A DNA stretch of 64,000 nt from Bradyrhizobium murdochi (GCF_000472965.1 NZ_AXAU01000002.1:354751-418750); one strand, 5' to 3'; positions 52,650 to 60,979 are shown, numbered from the stretch's first letter. Numbers and translations: made by a program. The notes: generated by a model from the sequence alone, not told the origin.

Positions 52650-54095
52650 ATGGCCAACGACACCGGAAAGAAGCTTTTTGTCGGGCCGAGGTTCCGGCGG
52701 ATCCGCCAGCAGCTCGGGCTGTCGCAGACCCAGATTGCGGAAGGGCTTGGGATTTCGCCGAGCTACATCAACCTGATCGAGCGGAACCAGCGGCCGGTGA
52801 CGGCGCAGATCCTGCTGCGGCTGGCCGAAACCTATGACCTCGACCTGCGCGACCTCGCCACCGCCGATGAGGACCGCTTTTTTGCCGAGCTGAATGAGAT
52901 TTTTTCCGATCCGCTGTTCCGCCAGATCGACCTGCCGAAGCAGGAACTGCGCGACCTCGCCGAACTCTGCCCGGGCGTGACCCATTCGCTGCAGCGCCTC
53001 TACGCCGCCTATACCGAGGCCCGCCGCGGCGAGACGCTGGTGGCGGCCCAAATGGCCGACCGCGATGAGGGCGCCCGCTTCGAGGCGAACCCGATCGAGC
53101 GCGTGCGGGACCTGATCGAAGCCAACCGCAATTATTTTCCGGAGCTCGAACAGGCCGCGGAAAATTTGCGCGACGAACTCCACGCCTCCGCCGAGGAACT
53201 GTTCGCCGCGCTCTCGGCGCGGCTGCGCGAAAAGCATTCGATCGTCACCCGCATCATGCCGGTCGACGTCATGCGTGAGACGCTGCGGCGGTTCGACCGC
53301 CATCGCCGGCAGCTTTTGATCTCCGAACTGGTCGACGGCTCGGGCCGCGCCTTCCAACTCGCGCTGCAGATCGGCCTCGCCGAATACGGCGCGACCATCG
53401 ACGGCATCGTCAACCGCGCAGGTCCCCTCGACGACACCCCGCGGCGGCTCTACCGGATTACGCTGGCGAACTATTTCGCCGCCGCCGTCATGATGCCCTA
53501 TCAGCCGTTCCACACCGCGGCGGAAAATTTGAACTACGACGTGCACGTGCTGGCACAGCGCTTCAATGCCGGCTTCGAACAGGTCTGCCACCGCCTCACC
53601 ACGCTGCAGCGGCCGAACGCGCGCGGCGTGCCGTTCTTCCTGCTGCGCGTCGACAATGCCGGCAACGTCTCCAAGCGGTTTTCGTCCGGCACGTTTCCGT
53701 TCTCGAAGTTCGGCGGCACCTGTCCCCTTTGGAACGTGCATTCGACCTTCGACACACCGGACCGCCTGCTCAAGCAGGTAATCGAACTCCCCGACGGCAC
53801 GCGCTACTTTTCCATCGCGCAGATGGTGCGCCGGCCGATCGCGCCACACCCGCAGCCGCAGCCGCGCTTTGCGATCGGCCTGGGCTGCGAAATCCGTCAT
53901 GCCTCGAAGCTGGTCTACGCCGCCGGGATGGATCTGGAGAAGGCGGAGGGCACGCCGATCGGCGTCAACTGCCGGCTTTGCGAGCGCGAAAACTGCAGCC
54001 AGCGCGCCGAGCCGCCGATCACGCGGACGCTGATCCTGGATGAGAACACGCGGCGGCTGTCGTCGTTTGCGTTTTCGAATGCACGGGAGTTGTGA
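52650..54095 (+). CDS. XRE/ImmA-type short-chain fatty acyl regulator (ScfR/RamB-like)
   Basis: 481 residues from MANDTGKKLF; CAGGA lies 9-13 bases upstream. An XRE helix-turn-helix (about 14-70) has LSQTQIAEGLGISPSYINLI followed by ERNQRPVT. The middle part is the ImmA/IrrE-like region (about 150-300; ANYFAAAVMMPYQPFHTAAE), though a clear HExxH is absent. The C-terminal DUF2083 part carries the cysteine cluster GVNCRLCERENCSQRAEPP. Proteins of this build control glyoxylate, acetate and propionate genes. Divergent from aceA. Confidence 0.93.
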   Translation: MANDTGKKLFVGPRFRRIRQQLGLSQTQIAEGLGISPSYINLIERNQRPVTAQILLRLAETYDLDLRDLATADEDRFFAELNEIFSDPLFRQIDLPKQELRDLAELCPGVTHSLQRLYAAYTEARRGETLVAAQMADRDEGARFEANPIERVRDLIEANRNYFPELEQAAENLRDELHASAEELFAALSARLREKHSIVTRIMPVDVMRETLRRFDRHRRQLLISELVDGSGRAFQLALQIGLAEYGATIDGIVNRAGPLDDTPRRLYRITLANYFAAAVMMPYQPFHTAAENLNYDVHVLAQRFNAGFEQVCHRLTTLQRPNARGVPFFLLRVDNAGNVSKRFSSGTFPFSKFGGTCPLWNVHSTFDTPDRLLKQVIELPDGTRYFSIAQMVRRPIAPHPQPQPRFAIGLGCEIRHASKLVYAAGMDLEKAEGTPIGVNCRLCERENCSQRAEPPITRTLILDENTRRLSSFAFSNAREL

Positions 54096-54117
54096 GGCGC
54101 TCGCCCGACCACAACTC

Positions 54118-54255
54118 GTCATGCCCCGCGAAGGCGGGGCATCCAGTACGCCGCAGCCTATCGTTTCCATCACTGCCGTCTCTGGAATACTGGATCGCCC
54201 GCCGGAGCCTGTCATCGGGCGCGCATTCGCGCGACCCGTTGGCGGGCGATGACGA
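54118..54255. repeat. palindromic intergenic repeat (type D), long form
   Basis: Arms GTCATGCCCCGCGAAGGCGG...ATCCAGTA and TACTGGATCGCCCGCC...GGGCGATGAC. It is the same family as 10886-10993. It contains a 33-base stretch (54206-54238) that recurs without change at 61243-61275. Confidence 0.8.
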
Positions 54256-54313
54256 GTAAGCGCGCTCCTGCGATGCATCGCGCCCGGGCTTTGCTTGATT
54301 CTTCGCCCCCGAA

Positions 54314-54440
54314 AATCAGAGGGCGCAGGGAAGGCCGGGCTGGCTGGCACCCGCGGTCTCGTGTGCAATAAGCGCTAAAGAAACGCACACGAGCATACAG
54401 GTATCAGCCGAAACAACCGGCCTTCCCTTACGCGCAGCGC
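54314..54440. repeat. nested inverted-repeat element
   Basis: Outer arms AGGGAAGGCCGG (54327-54338) and CCGGCCTTCCCT (54417-54428); inner arms CTCGTGTGC (54358-54366) and GCACACGAG (54385-54393). The layout matches a larger repeat I associate with Bradyrhizobium genomes (recalled, not checked). The remainder of the 515-base gap (54441-54610) holds no gene; GAAGGAGAG at 54598-54606 is the ribosome site of the next gene. Confidence 0.7.
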
Positions 54441-54610
54441 CCCGCACCGCCGCCTGCGTACGAAAAATCGCCGTCGCGGGATCGTGTGGTTGCCCGGAAG
54501 ATGAAGGACTGTTCATCAGCATTACATCGCGGGTCGGTCCATTGGGAAAAACTGGAACATCGCTGCATCCAGGACGTTGCATTTCGTCCAATGACACGAA
54601 GGAGAGATCG

Positions 54611-54841
54611 ATGCTGAAACCATTGATTGCCGTGACCGCCGCCCTGCTGGTCGCAACCTCGGCGTTTGCGCAGAGCGACAAGATGAAATCCTCGGCTTCC
54701 TCTGAGTACTCGTCGGCACAGAAGAAGATGCAGAAGACGTCGGAACAGAAGATGAAGAAGAGCAAGGCTTCGACTGCGAAGGGGGCATCGGAAAGCGCAC
54801 CCGGAACGACCACCGGATCGACTACGAAGCAGAAGTACTAA
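54611..54841 (+). CDS. small secreted lysine/serine-rich protein
   Basis: 76 residues from ATG 54611, behind GAAGGAGAG. A clear signal peptide (1-20, MLKPLIAVTAALLVATSAFA) is followed by a 55-residue mature part made mostly of Lys, Ser, Thr, Met and Gln (KMQKTSEQKMKKSKAS and similar), with no cysteine. It is probably disordered in the periplasm. I do not recognise a family. A strong terminator follows, so it is monocistronic. Confidence 0.8.
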   Translation: MLKPLIAVTAALLVATSAFAQSDKMKSSASSEYSSAQKKMQKTSEQKMKKSKASTAKGASESAPGTTTGSTTKQKY

Positions 54842-54854
54842 TTCTCCAACAGCG

Positions 54855-54882
54855 CGGCCCGGCATCGCTGCCGGGCCGTTTT
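54855..54882 (+). terminator. Rho-independent terminator
   Basis: CGGCCCGGC-ATCGCT-GCCGGGCCG followed by TTTT, 14 bases past the stop codon of the small secreted protein. The 230 bases after it, up to the next gene, show no feature. Confidence 0.88.
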
Positions 54883-55110
54883 GCGTGCACATGTCCACAG
54901 GTTCGATCTTTCTACAGGGTCTCTCGCGTCATTTGCACAGTGCGATGCATCAATGGACCGCTTTCTCTCACCGGAAACCCGCTTCTGTGTCCCGCTGGTG
55001 ACGATCACATTTAAAACGTGGGTATTCCGCAATTTTGCGATGGAACGGCCAAGCCGATTCGCTAGTTTGAGAGTAGCGATTCTCAGAACTCGCATATGGA
55101 TGCAGGACCG

Positions 55111-55401
55111 ATGTTGCGACTCGCCAAGCTGATGAACCCGTTCGAAATCGCCCAAGACCGGGTCACCCAAGACCGGATCACCCACGACCGGCCGCAGCCG
55201 ATCGAACGCAAGGTGATCAATCGCGCCGCCCGTTCCACGCCGGTCTGCGCCGCCTGCGGTTCCGACGACATCATCTGCCATGCCACGGCGCAATGGAGCA
55301 ATGAAGCGCAGGAATGGCAGCTCGCCAACACCTTCAACCAGCCGGCGCGCTGCAACACCTGTCACACCGACTGCAACCTGGTGTGGCTGACGCTGAATTA
55401 G
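55111..55401 (+). CDS. small protein with two-CxxC zinc-ribbon-like core
   Basis: 96 residues from ATG 55111, where GCAGGACCG gives a ribosome site; ATG 55096 would add five residues. Two cysteine pairs, CAACG (with VCAACGSDDIIC) and CNTCHTDC, frame a strand AQWSNEAQEWQ, as in zinc ribbons. The N-terminal half has a short repeated unit (QDRVT, QDRIT, HDRPQ) encoded by a 15-base tandem repeat. No named family is recognised. The gene's downstream neighbour is convergent. Confidence 0.72.
   Translation: MLRLAKLMNPFEIAQDRVTQDRITHDRPQPIERKVINRAARSTPVCAACGSDDIICHATAQWSNEAQEWQLANTFNQPARCNTCHTDCNLVWLTLN
55151..55190 (+). repeat. 15-base tandem repeat inside a gene
   Basis: Units CCCAAGACCGGGTCA (55151-55165), CCCAAGACCGGATCA (55166-55180) and CCCACGACCG (55181-55190). 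They keep the frame and repeat five codons. Confidence 0.85.
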
Positions 55402-55429
55402 GTGGCGGTAAAACTGTTTGTAGCCCGCA

Positions 55430-55876
55430 TCAAATCTCCGCATACACCTCCAGCAGATTCCCGTCGGGATCCCTGAAGAACAGCGTGCGATGGCCGAACG
55501 GCTGGTTGGTCGGCGGCTCGAGCAGATCGACGCCGTGCCGCACCAGCTCGTCGGCGCAGCGATCGACGTCATCAGCGGCAACCTTGAACGCGAGCTGCAG
55601 CGAAGCGCTGCCGATCGGCGTCGGCGCATCCTTCGCCGTCCGGCTAGGCCGCGCCAGCGCGAGCGTGTTGCCGCCAATCTGGTATTCGATCCATCCCGCC
55701 GACAATTCGCGCGTCAGGGATAAGCGGAGCACGCCCTCATAGAAGCGGCGCATCGCCGCCATGTCGCGCACGAAGATGACGGTGTAGTCGATCGCGCGGA
55801 TGGAATGGAAGGGGGAAGTGGTGGATGGATTCTGATCATTCACGGCTACGTCTCCACTTGGCTCGCCTTCACTCAC
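55430..55876 (-). CDS. VOC-family (glyoxalase-like) protein
   Basis: 148 residues. Two beta-alpha-beta modules: IDYTVIFVRDMAAMRRFYEG then SAGWIEYQIGGNTLALA, and LQLAFKVAADDVDRCADELV then HRTLFFRDPDGNLLEVYAE. The RDPDGNLLE end carries the conserved metal-site glutamate. The N-terminal 25 residues are non-conserved. VOC proteins include dioxygenases, glyoxalases and resistance proteins; the substrate is unknown. It stands alone. Confidence 0.88.
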   Translation of the reverse strand: MSEGEPSGDVAVNDQNPSTTSPFHSIRAIDYTVIFVRDMAAMRRFYEGVLRLSLTRELSAGWIEYQIGGNTLALARPSRTAKDAPTPIGSASLQLAFKVAADDVDRCADELVRHGVDLLEPPTNQPFGHRTLFFRDPDGNLLEVYAEI

Positions 55877-55944
55877 GCCCTTATCACGACGTTAATCGTA
55901 CACAAAATAGGCTGCTCGATCGTCTGAGAACAGAGTGACTGCCA

Positions 55945-56157
55945 ATGGTAGCGCTTGAAGGCGTCTCACATATCCTCGGCCTGGTCTTTGGTTGGCTGTT
56001 CGGCTGGCCGCTAGGTCTCTTTCGCCGCTGGCTGGATCGCCAGCCGCATCGCGATCCTTCACAGATTTCATCGCTGGAGAAGTTTGGGCGACTGATGCTC
56101 GGGATCACCTTGACGTTGTGTGTCCTGATCCCGCTAGGCTGGCTGATTTTCAATTGA
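55945..56157 (+). CDS. small two-helix membrane protein
   Basis: 70 residues with two hydrophobic segments (about 8-25, ILGLVFGWLFGWPLGLF, and 48-69, LMLGITLTLCVLIPLGWLIF) linked by a basic polar loop RRWLDRQPHRDPSQISS. There is no convincing ribosome site and no family is recognised. Codon use is like its neighbours, so it may be real, but a chance frame cannot be excluded. Confidence 0.5.
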   Translation: MVALEGVSHILGLVFGWLFGWPLGLFRRWLDRQPHRDPSQISSLEKFGRLMLGITLTLCVLIPLGWLIFN

Positions 56158-56173
56158 ACCGAGCGACAGACCT

Positions 56174-56247
56174 GTAACCCGCACGAGCACAGCGACATGC
56201 GGGAATTCGAAGGAGTCCCCGGATGTCGCTTCGCTCATCCGGGCTAC
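56174..56247. repeat. palindromic intergenic repeat (type G)
   Basis: Starts GTAACCCGCACGAGC and ends CCCGGATGTCGCTTCGCTCA then TCCGGGCTAC, with a hairpin GATGTCGCTTCGCTCATC inside. A related head (GTAGCCCGCACGAGCGCATG) occurs at 56841. It separates two convergent genes. Confidence 0.65.
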
Positions 56248-56252
56248 GCAGC

Positions 56253-56837
56253 TCACGTCGCAGGGTCCGAGCCGCCCCAAATCTTCTCCTCGCTCCAACC
56301 CAGCTCCGCAAATTCCGCCGCCCGCAACGGCGCTTCACCGGCCGAGAAAAACTCGTCGAGCTGAGGCGGGCTCACCGAGGTGCCGCTGAGCATGGCGTGG
56401 GCCTGGCCGCGATGGTGCACCTGGTGCTGGAACAGATGCAGAAGCAGACGGTCCATCCGCTCACGCTGGATGGAGGTGCCGCGATGCACCGACACGATGC
56501 GCTGCAATCCGGCTCCGTCGAGCGTTTCAACGACCTTGAGCAAACGTTGATCGACTGCGGCCTGCGCTTCCTTCAGCGCGGCGACCGTTGCGCAAGGCTC
56601 CTGATCCGCGAAGGCGGCCGGGCCGAGCGTGCCGCCTTCCATCGCGTCGACGTAAAAGTGGTCGATGATCAGGATGTGATTGAGTGTGGCGCGCAGGCTT
56701 GGAAAGAAGCCGGTTCGTTTGGCGGTGAATTCATCCTGCGACAGCCGCGTGCAGGCGGTGAGCAGCCGGTGGTTTGCCCAGGCGTTGTTGTACGCCATGG
56801 TGCGGAAGGGAAGTACGTCACTCATTGGCGTTGCCAA
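56253..56837 (-). CDS. DinB-family protein
   Basis: 194 residues. A four-helix bundle with the metal-binding histidines of DinB/YfiT-like proteins: His in LNHILIIDHFY (about 52-62) and the pair in LFQHQVHHRGQAH (about 137-149). MAYNNAWANHRLL near the N-terminus is also typical. Members act as thiol-linked transferases or metal-dependent hydrolases; this one's reaction is unknown. The start could be four codons later (MSDVLPF). Confidence 0.9.
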   Translation of the reverse strand: MATPMSDVLPFRTMAYNNAWANHRLLTACTRLSQDEFTAKRTGFFPSLRATLNHILIIDHFYVDAMEGGTLGPAAFADQEPCATVAALKEAQAAVDQRLLKVVETLDGAGLQRIVSVHRGTSIQRERMDRLLLHLFQHQVHHRGQAHAMLSGTSVSPPQLDEFFSAGEAPLRAAEFAELGWSEEKIWGGSDPAT

Positions 56838-56840
56838 CCA

Positions 56841-56950
56841 GTAGCCCGCACGAGCGCATGCGGGGAACGATAATGAAGGTCCCAGATATCGCTTCCACCT
56901 ACGCTCGTAGAGCTTCGGCCGACAAGTCGCTCGTCCGGGTGACGCATGCG
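56841..56950. repeat. palindromic intergenic repeat (type G variant)
   Basis: Begins GTAGCCCGCACGAGCGCATG, as the element at 56174, followed by TATCGCTTCCACCTACGCTC and CTCGTCCGGG segments. It lies in the 123-base gap between the Imm35-like gene and the DinB gene, upstream of the DinB start. Confidence 0.55.
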
Positions 56951-56960
56951 GCGCTTCGCG

Positions 56961-57227
56961 TTACAAACTTCTGATTGCTACCTGCCACGGGGTGGCGCTG
57001 GAGATTATTTTCACGACCCCGCTCCGATCGACAAATATCGGACCATTGCCAGCGAGACGGGAAGAAAAGTTGCCGGTCTCGGCGAATTCCTTGGTGTCAT
57101 AAAAGAAGAGCCATCCTTCGTCGATTGCCTCATTACGAATTATATCGAACTCATCGTTGCTCGCGTCAGCAAGGCCCCGCACAGTTCTTTCGGCCAGATC
57201 CTTTGCCTGATCAAACGAGATCGTCAT
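56961..57227 (-). CDS. Imm35 / YrhB-domain-like protein
   Basis: 88 residues from MTISFDQAKD; the frame opens 23 codons earlier inside a repeat. The pattern ISFDQAKDLAERTV, then GWLFFYDTKEFAETG, RLAGNGPIFVDRSGVVKII and a closing strand is that of immunity protein 35 (YrhB) family domains. Such proteins guard against polymorphic toxins where a toxin gene is next door. None is seen here: neighbours are DinB and the molybdenum hydroxylase operon, and palindromic repeats flank it on both sides. Confidence 0.75.
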   Translation of the reverse strand: MTISFDQAKDLAERTVRGLADASNDEFDIIRNEAIDEGWLFFYDTKEFAETGNFSSRLAGNGPIFVDRSGVVKIISSATPWQVAIRSL

Positions 57228-57255
57228 TTGTTTGTCCCATGACGGCAGACAGTGC

Positions 57256-57332
57256 GTAGGGCGGATCAGCGAAGCGTACTCCGCCGTCCGTGGCAAGAAC
57301 GGTGGGTTACGCCTTCGGCTAACCCACCCTAC
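57256..57332. repeat. palindromic intergenic repeat (type I)
   Basis: Starts GTAGGGCGGATCAGCGAAGC and ends GGTTACGCCTTCGGCTAACC then CACCCTAC. Outer arms GTAGGG/CCCTAC and an inner hairpin GGTTACGCCTTCGGCTAACC are visible. It lies between the molybdenum hydroxylase operon end and the Imm35-like gene. Confidence 0.75.
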
Positions 57333-57338
57333 AAGTCC

Positions 57339-59612
57339 CTACTCCGCCGCCTCTTGCATCGGCGCTTCCAGCTTCTCCAGCACCTTCGGTGGCGACATCG
57401 GCAGCGCGTAGAAACGTTTGCCGAGAGCGTTGTAGATCGCGTTGGCCACCGCGGCCATCACGGGCACCAGCGGCACTTCGCCGACTCCCTTGACGCCTTG
57501 CGGGTGTTTCGGATTCGGGATCTCGACCATGATGCAGTCGATCATCGGCAGGTCCGAGCAGACCGGCATGCGATAGTCGAGGAAGCCGGGGTTATCGACC
57601 TTGCCTTCCTTGGTGTAGATGTATTCCTCGTTCAGCGCCCAGCCGATGCCTTGCGCGACGCCGCCCTGGAGCTGGCCCTCGACATAACCGGGGTGGATGG
57701 CGCGGCCGACATCCTGTACGGCGGTGTAGCGGATCACGCGTGCGATGCCGAGATCGACGTCGACCTCGACGTCGCAGACATGCGTGCCGAAACCGCCGTC
57801 CGCGCCTTGGGTGTTGAGCTGCACGCCGGCGCCAATGGGGCCGCCCATCGCGGGCGCCTTCTCAGCGAGTTCTTCCAGCGTCAGCGGCTCGAACTGGCCG
57901 GCGTTCGGGCTTGCCGGATGCGCCGCGCCGTTCTCCCACTTCACCGCTTCGGGATCGATCTCCCAGATCTTGGCCGCGCGCTCGCGCAGGGTCTGGATGA
58001 TCTTTTCAGTCGACTGCGTCACCACCATCGAAGACGCAAACAGCACGCGGCTGCCGCCGGTCAAGTTGGAGAAGCCGACCGTCTGGGTGTCGCCGATGAT
58101 CACGGAGACGCGGCGGTAATCAATGCCAAGGAGCTCGGCGCAGATGTTGGCGATGCCAGCGCGCGAGCCGCCGATATCAGGATGCCCCGTCGTGACGACG
58201 ACGTTGCCGTCTTCCGTGATGTTGACCTGCGCGGAGGATTCGCCGCCGGCGTTGAACCAGAAGCCGGAGGCGACGCCCCTGCCCCTCAATTTGCCGTTTC
58301 CGTCGCCGAGCGGCGCGGCGTAATGCGGGGAGGCTTTTGCTGCTTCCACGGTCTCGACATAGCCGATGCGCGGGAAGACCGGGCCGTGCGCGGCTTTGGT
58401 GCCTTCCTTCGCGGCGTTCTTCAGGCGGAAGTCGAGCGGGTCCATCTTCAGGGCTTCTGCGACTTCGTCGAGCACGCATTCCACTGCATAGGCGCCGATC
58501 GGCGCGCCCGGTGCGCGATAGGCCGCGACCTTGGAGCGGTTGGAGCAGACGTCATAGCCTTCCGAGAGCAGGTTCGGGATGTCGTATGGCGTGAAGCTGC
58601 AGCCCGCGGCGCCGCGGATCGGCGAACCCGGGAAGGCGCCGGCCTGCAGGTAGAAAGTGCCGTGCGCGGCGACGATCTTGCCGTCCTTGGTCGCGCCGAT
58701 CTTCACCGTGCTCTTCGAGCCTGAGGTCGGGCCGGTCGCGCGCATCACCTCCTCGCGCGTCATCACCATCTTCACCGGACGGCCGGATTTTTTCGCAAGC
58801 AAGGTCGCAAGCGGTTCGAGATAGACGATGGTCTTGCCGCCAAAGCCGCCGCCGATCTCGGCGGGAATCGCGCGGATGTCGCTCTGCGGGATGCCGGTGA
58901 GATAGGCCGTCATCGCGCGCACCATGAACTGGCCCTGGCTGGAGCTCCAGATCGTGGTCTTGCCGTCTGGCGCGACCGAGATCAGGCAGGCATGCGGCTC
59001 GATATAGCCCTGGTGCACCGGGCGCGTGGTGAAGGTGCGCTCGATGACGATGTCGGCCTTCTTGAAGCCTTCCGCGATGTCGCCCTTCTTGTGCTCGAGG
59101 CGGCCGACGATGTTGGACGGCTTGCCGTCGAACTTGTTGAACTCGTGCAGGATCGGCGCATCTAGCTTGAGCGCGTCGTCAATCTCGATCGACCACGGCA
59201 ACACCTCGTAATCGACCTCGATCAGCTTGCAGGCTTCCTCGGCGATCGCTTCCGTGGTCGCGGCGACGGCCGCGATGGGGTGGCCGGGAAACAGCGCCTT
59301 GTCGCGCGCCATCACGTTGCGGCACATCCAGCGCATGTCCTGGATGCCGAGCATCACAGCGCCCTTCTCGATCGGGAAATCGACGATGTCTTTCGAAGTG
59401 ACGACGGCCTTGACGCCCGGCAGCTTCTCCGCTTTCGACGTGTCGATCGATCTGATGCGCGCATGCGGATGCGGGCTGCGCAAGACCTTGCCCCAGATCA
59501 TTCCGGGCATGGTGGTGTCGGCGGCGAACTGGGCGCGGCCGGTGACCTTGTCCATGCCATCAGGGCGAATGGTGCGCTGGCCGATCCATTTGTTGTTGGT
59601 GACGAGGTTCAT
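57339..59612 (-). CDS. xanthine dehydrogenase-family molybdopterin-binding subunit
   Basis: 757 residues. The N-terminal aldehyde oxidase a/b hammerhead domain (about 20-130) is followed by the molybdopterin domain (about 145-690) with GGGFGGKTIVYLEP, AAYRAPGAPIGAYA, GHPDIGGSRAGIANICAE, and the catalytic-glutamate motif GVKGVGEVPLVP near 715. The AYRAPG loop differs from the AYRCSFR of CO dehydrogenase, so it is not CoxL proper. It hydroxylates an N-heterocycle, aldehyde or aromatic thioester; the substrate is unknown. Last gene of the operon. Confidence 0.93.
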   Translation of the reverse strand: MNLVTNNKWIGQRTIRPDGMDKVTGRAQFAADTTMPGMIWGKVLRSPHPHARIRSIDTSKAEKLPGVKAVVTSKDIVDFPIEKGAVMLGIQDMRWMCRNVMARDKALFPGHPIAAVAATTEAIAEEACKLIEVDYEVLPWSIEIDDALKLDAPILHEFNKFDGKPSNIVGRLEHKKGDIAEGFKKADIVIERTFTTRPVHQGYIEPHACLISVAPDGKTTIWSSSQGQFMVRAMTAYLTGIPQSDIRAIPAEIGGGFGGKTIVYLEPLATLLAKKSGRPVKMVMTREEVMRATGPTSGSKSTVKIGATKDGKIVAAHGTFYLQAGAFPGSPIRGAAGCSFTPYDIPNLLSEGYDVCSNRSKVAAYRAPGAPIGAYAVECVLDEVAEALKMDPLDFRLKNAAKEGTKAAHGPVFPRIGYVETVEAAKASPHYAAPLGDGNGKLRGRGVASGFWFNAGGESSAQVNITEDGNVVVTTGHPDIGGSRAGIANICAELLGIDYRRVSVIIGDTQTVGFSNLTGGSRVLFASSMVVTQSTEKIIQTLRERAAKIWEIDPEAVKWENGAAHPASPNAGQFEPLTLEELAEKAPAMGGPIGAGVQLNTQGADGGFGTHVCDVEVDVDLGIARVIRYTAVQDVGRAIHPGYVEGQLQGGVAQGIGWALNEEYIYTKEGKVDNPGFLDYRMPVCSDLPMIDCIMVEIPNPKHPQGVKGVGEVPLVPVMAAVANAIYNALGKRFYALPMSPPKVLEKLEAPMQEAAE

Positions 59613-59629
59613 GGGCTGTCTCCCGAAAA

Positions 59630-60106
59630 TTAGTGCGCGCGCATTTCGGCGGCGGTTTCCATCACCGCGCGGACGATCTTGTCATAGCCGGTGCACCGGC
59701 AGAGATTGCCGGCGAGCCAGAAGCGGACTTCCTCCTCGCTCGGGTCCGGATTTTTCTTGAGCAGCGCGTCGGAGGCGACCAGCATGCCCGACGTGCAGAT
59801 GCCACACTGAAGCGCAGCCATTTCCAGGAATTTTTGCTGCAGCGGATGCAGACGCTCGCCCTGCGCCAGGCCCTCGATGGTCCTGATCTCGTGACCCTCG
59901 GATTCCACCGCGAGCATCAGGCAGGAGCAGACGAGGCGATCGTCAATCGTGATCGAGCAGGCGCCGCAATCGCCTGAGGCGCAGCCTTCCTTGGAGCCGG
60001 TCAAGCCCAGCGGCCCGCGCAGCGCGTCGAGCATGGTATCTGATGGCTCGCACAGAAATTCCATCGGCTCGCCGTTGATGGTGGTCGTGACGTGAACTTT
60101 GGCCAT
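59630..60106 (-). CDS. (2Fe-2S)-binding subunit of the molybdenum hydroxylase
   Basis: 158 residues. The plant-ferredoxin-type cluster uses the cysteines of GCASGDCGACSITI and VCSC (about 42-62), and the second cluster those of QCGIC and GNLCRCTGYDKI (about 100-145). This is the small subunit that passes electrons from molybdenum to FAD. It starts 3 bases after the FAD-subunit stop and is followed after 17 bases by the molybdopterin subunit. Confidence 0.96.
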   Translation of the reverse strand: MAKVHVTTTINGEPMEFLCEPSDTMLDALRGPLGLTGSKEGCASGDCGACSITIDDRLVCSCLMLAVESEGHEIRTIEGLAQGERLHPLQQKFLEMAALQCGICTSGMLVASDALLKKNPDPSEEEVRFWLAGNLCRCTGYDKIVRAVMETAAEMRAH

Positions 60107-60109
60107 GAA

Positions 60110-60979
60110 TTATTTTCCTGTAGCGCGTTGAGCAGCGATCGCGGCGGTGCGCTTGAGCAGCACGCCGGCCACCTTGATGCGATAGGCGATGGTGCCGCGC
60201 TTGTCGTCGATCGGGCGGCAGGCGGCGGAGCATGCGCTGGCTGCCTTTGCCAGCGCGGCGTCGTCGAGCTTTGAGCCAATCAGCGCTTTCGCAGCGTCTT
60301 CTACCAGCAGCACGGTCGGCGCCACCGCCCCCAAGCCGACGCGGGCTGATGTGACGATGCCGTCCTTCACGGTGAGGCTGACGCCGCAGCCGACCACGGC
60401 GATGTCCATTTCGGTGCGCGGGATCATGCGCAAGTAAGCATCGCTCGATCCGGGTGGGCGCTGCGGCAGCGTGAAGCTGACGAGGATTTCGCCGGGCTTT
60501 AAGTTGGTGCGGCCGGGGCCGGCAGGGACGTCCTCCACCTTCATCTCGCGGCGGCCATCCGGGCCCTGCACGGTGACGATGGCACCGGCCGCGACCATCG
60601 CGGGCACGCTGTCGCCGGCGGGCGAGCCGTTGCAGAGATTGCCGCCGGCAGACGCCCGGCCCTGCACCTGCTTGGAACCGATCAGGTTGACCGCTTCGAG
60701 CACGCCGGGCCAGACCTTGCCGAAATTCCGGTGTTCGGCGAGCGCCATGCCGGAGACAGCGGCGCCAATGCGAAAGCCGCCGTCGGCGGTCTGTTCGATT
60801 GCCGTCAGTTCGGGGATTTTCTTGATGTCGACGATCACGCCGGGCTTCAGCACGCCGGATCGCATCTGCACAAGAAGATCGGTGCCGCCGGCCAGGATGC
60901 GCGCCGCGCTGCCGGCTTTCGCAAATGCACCGACCGCTTCGTCAAGCGTATCAGGCGCCAAGTATCGGAGTTCCGTCAT
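60110..60979 (-). CDS. FAD-binding subunit of the molybdenum hydroxylase
   Basis: 289 residues from MTELRYLAPD; the frame is open far upstream through repeats and is not coding there. FAD-contact motifs are ARILAGGTDLLVQM (about 28-41) and ASAGGNLCNGSPAGDSVPA (about 110-128). The C-terminal CO-dehydrogenase flavoprotein domain (about 170-280) follows. It belongs to the medium subunits of xanthine dehydrogenase-type enzymes and has no extra 4Fe-4S insertion of the 4-hydroxybenzoyl-CoA reductase type. First gene of the operon. Confidence 0.94.
   Translation of the reverse strand: MTELRYLAPDTLDEAVGAFAKAGSAARILAGGTDLLVQMRSGVLKPGVIVDIKKIPELTAIEQTADGGFRIGAAVSGMALAEHRNFGKVWPGVLEAVNLIGSKQVQGRASAGGNLCNGSPAGDSVPAMVAAGAIVTVQGPDGRREMKVEDVPAGPGRTNLKPGEILVSFTLPQRPPGSSDAYLRMIPRTEMDIAVVGCGVSLTVKDGIVTSARVGLGAVAPTVLLVEDAAKALIGSKLDDAALAKAASACSAACRPIDDKRGTIAYRIKVAGVLLKRTAAIAAQRATGK

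Noticed and set aside
52635..54368. 577-codon minus-strand frame opposite the ScfR-like regulator
   Set aside because: Arginine/histidine-rich shadow without domain; it also runs through a palindromic repeat.
57252..58724. 490-codon plus-strand frame opposite the molybdopterin subunit
   Set aside because: Starts in a repeat and mirrors conserved codons of the real gene.
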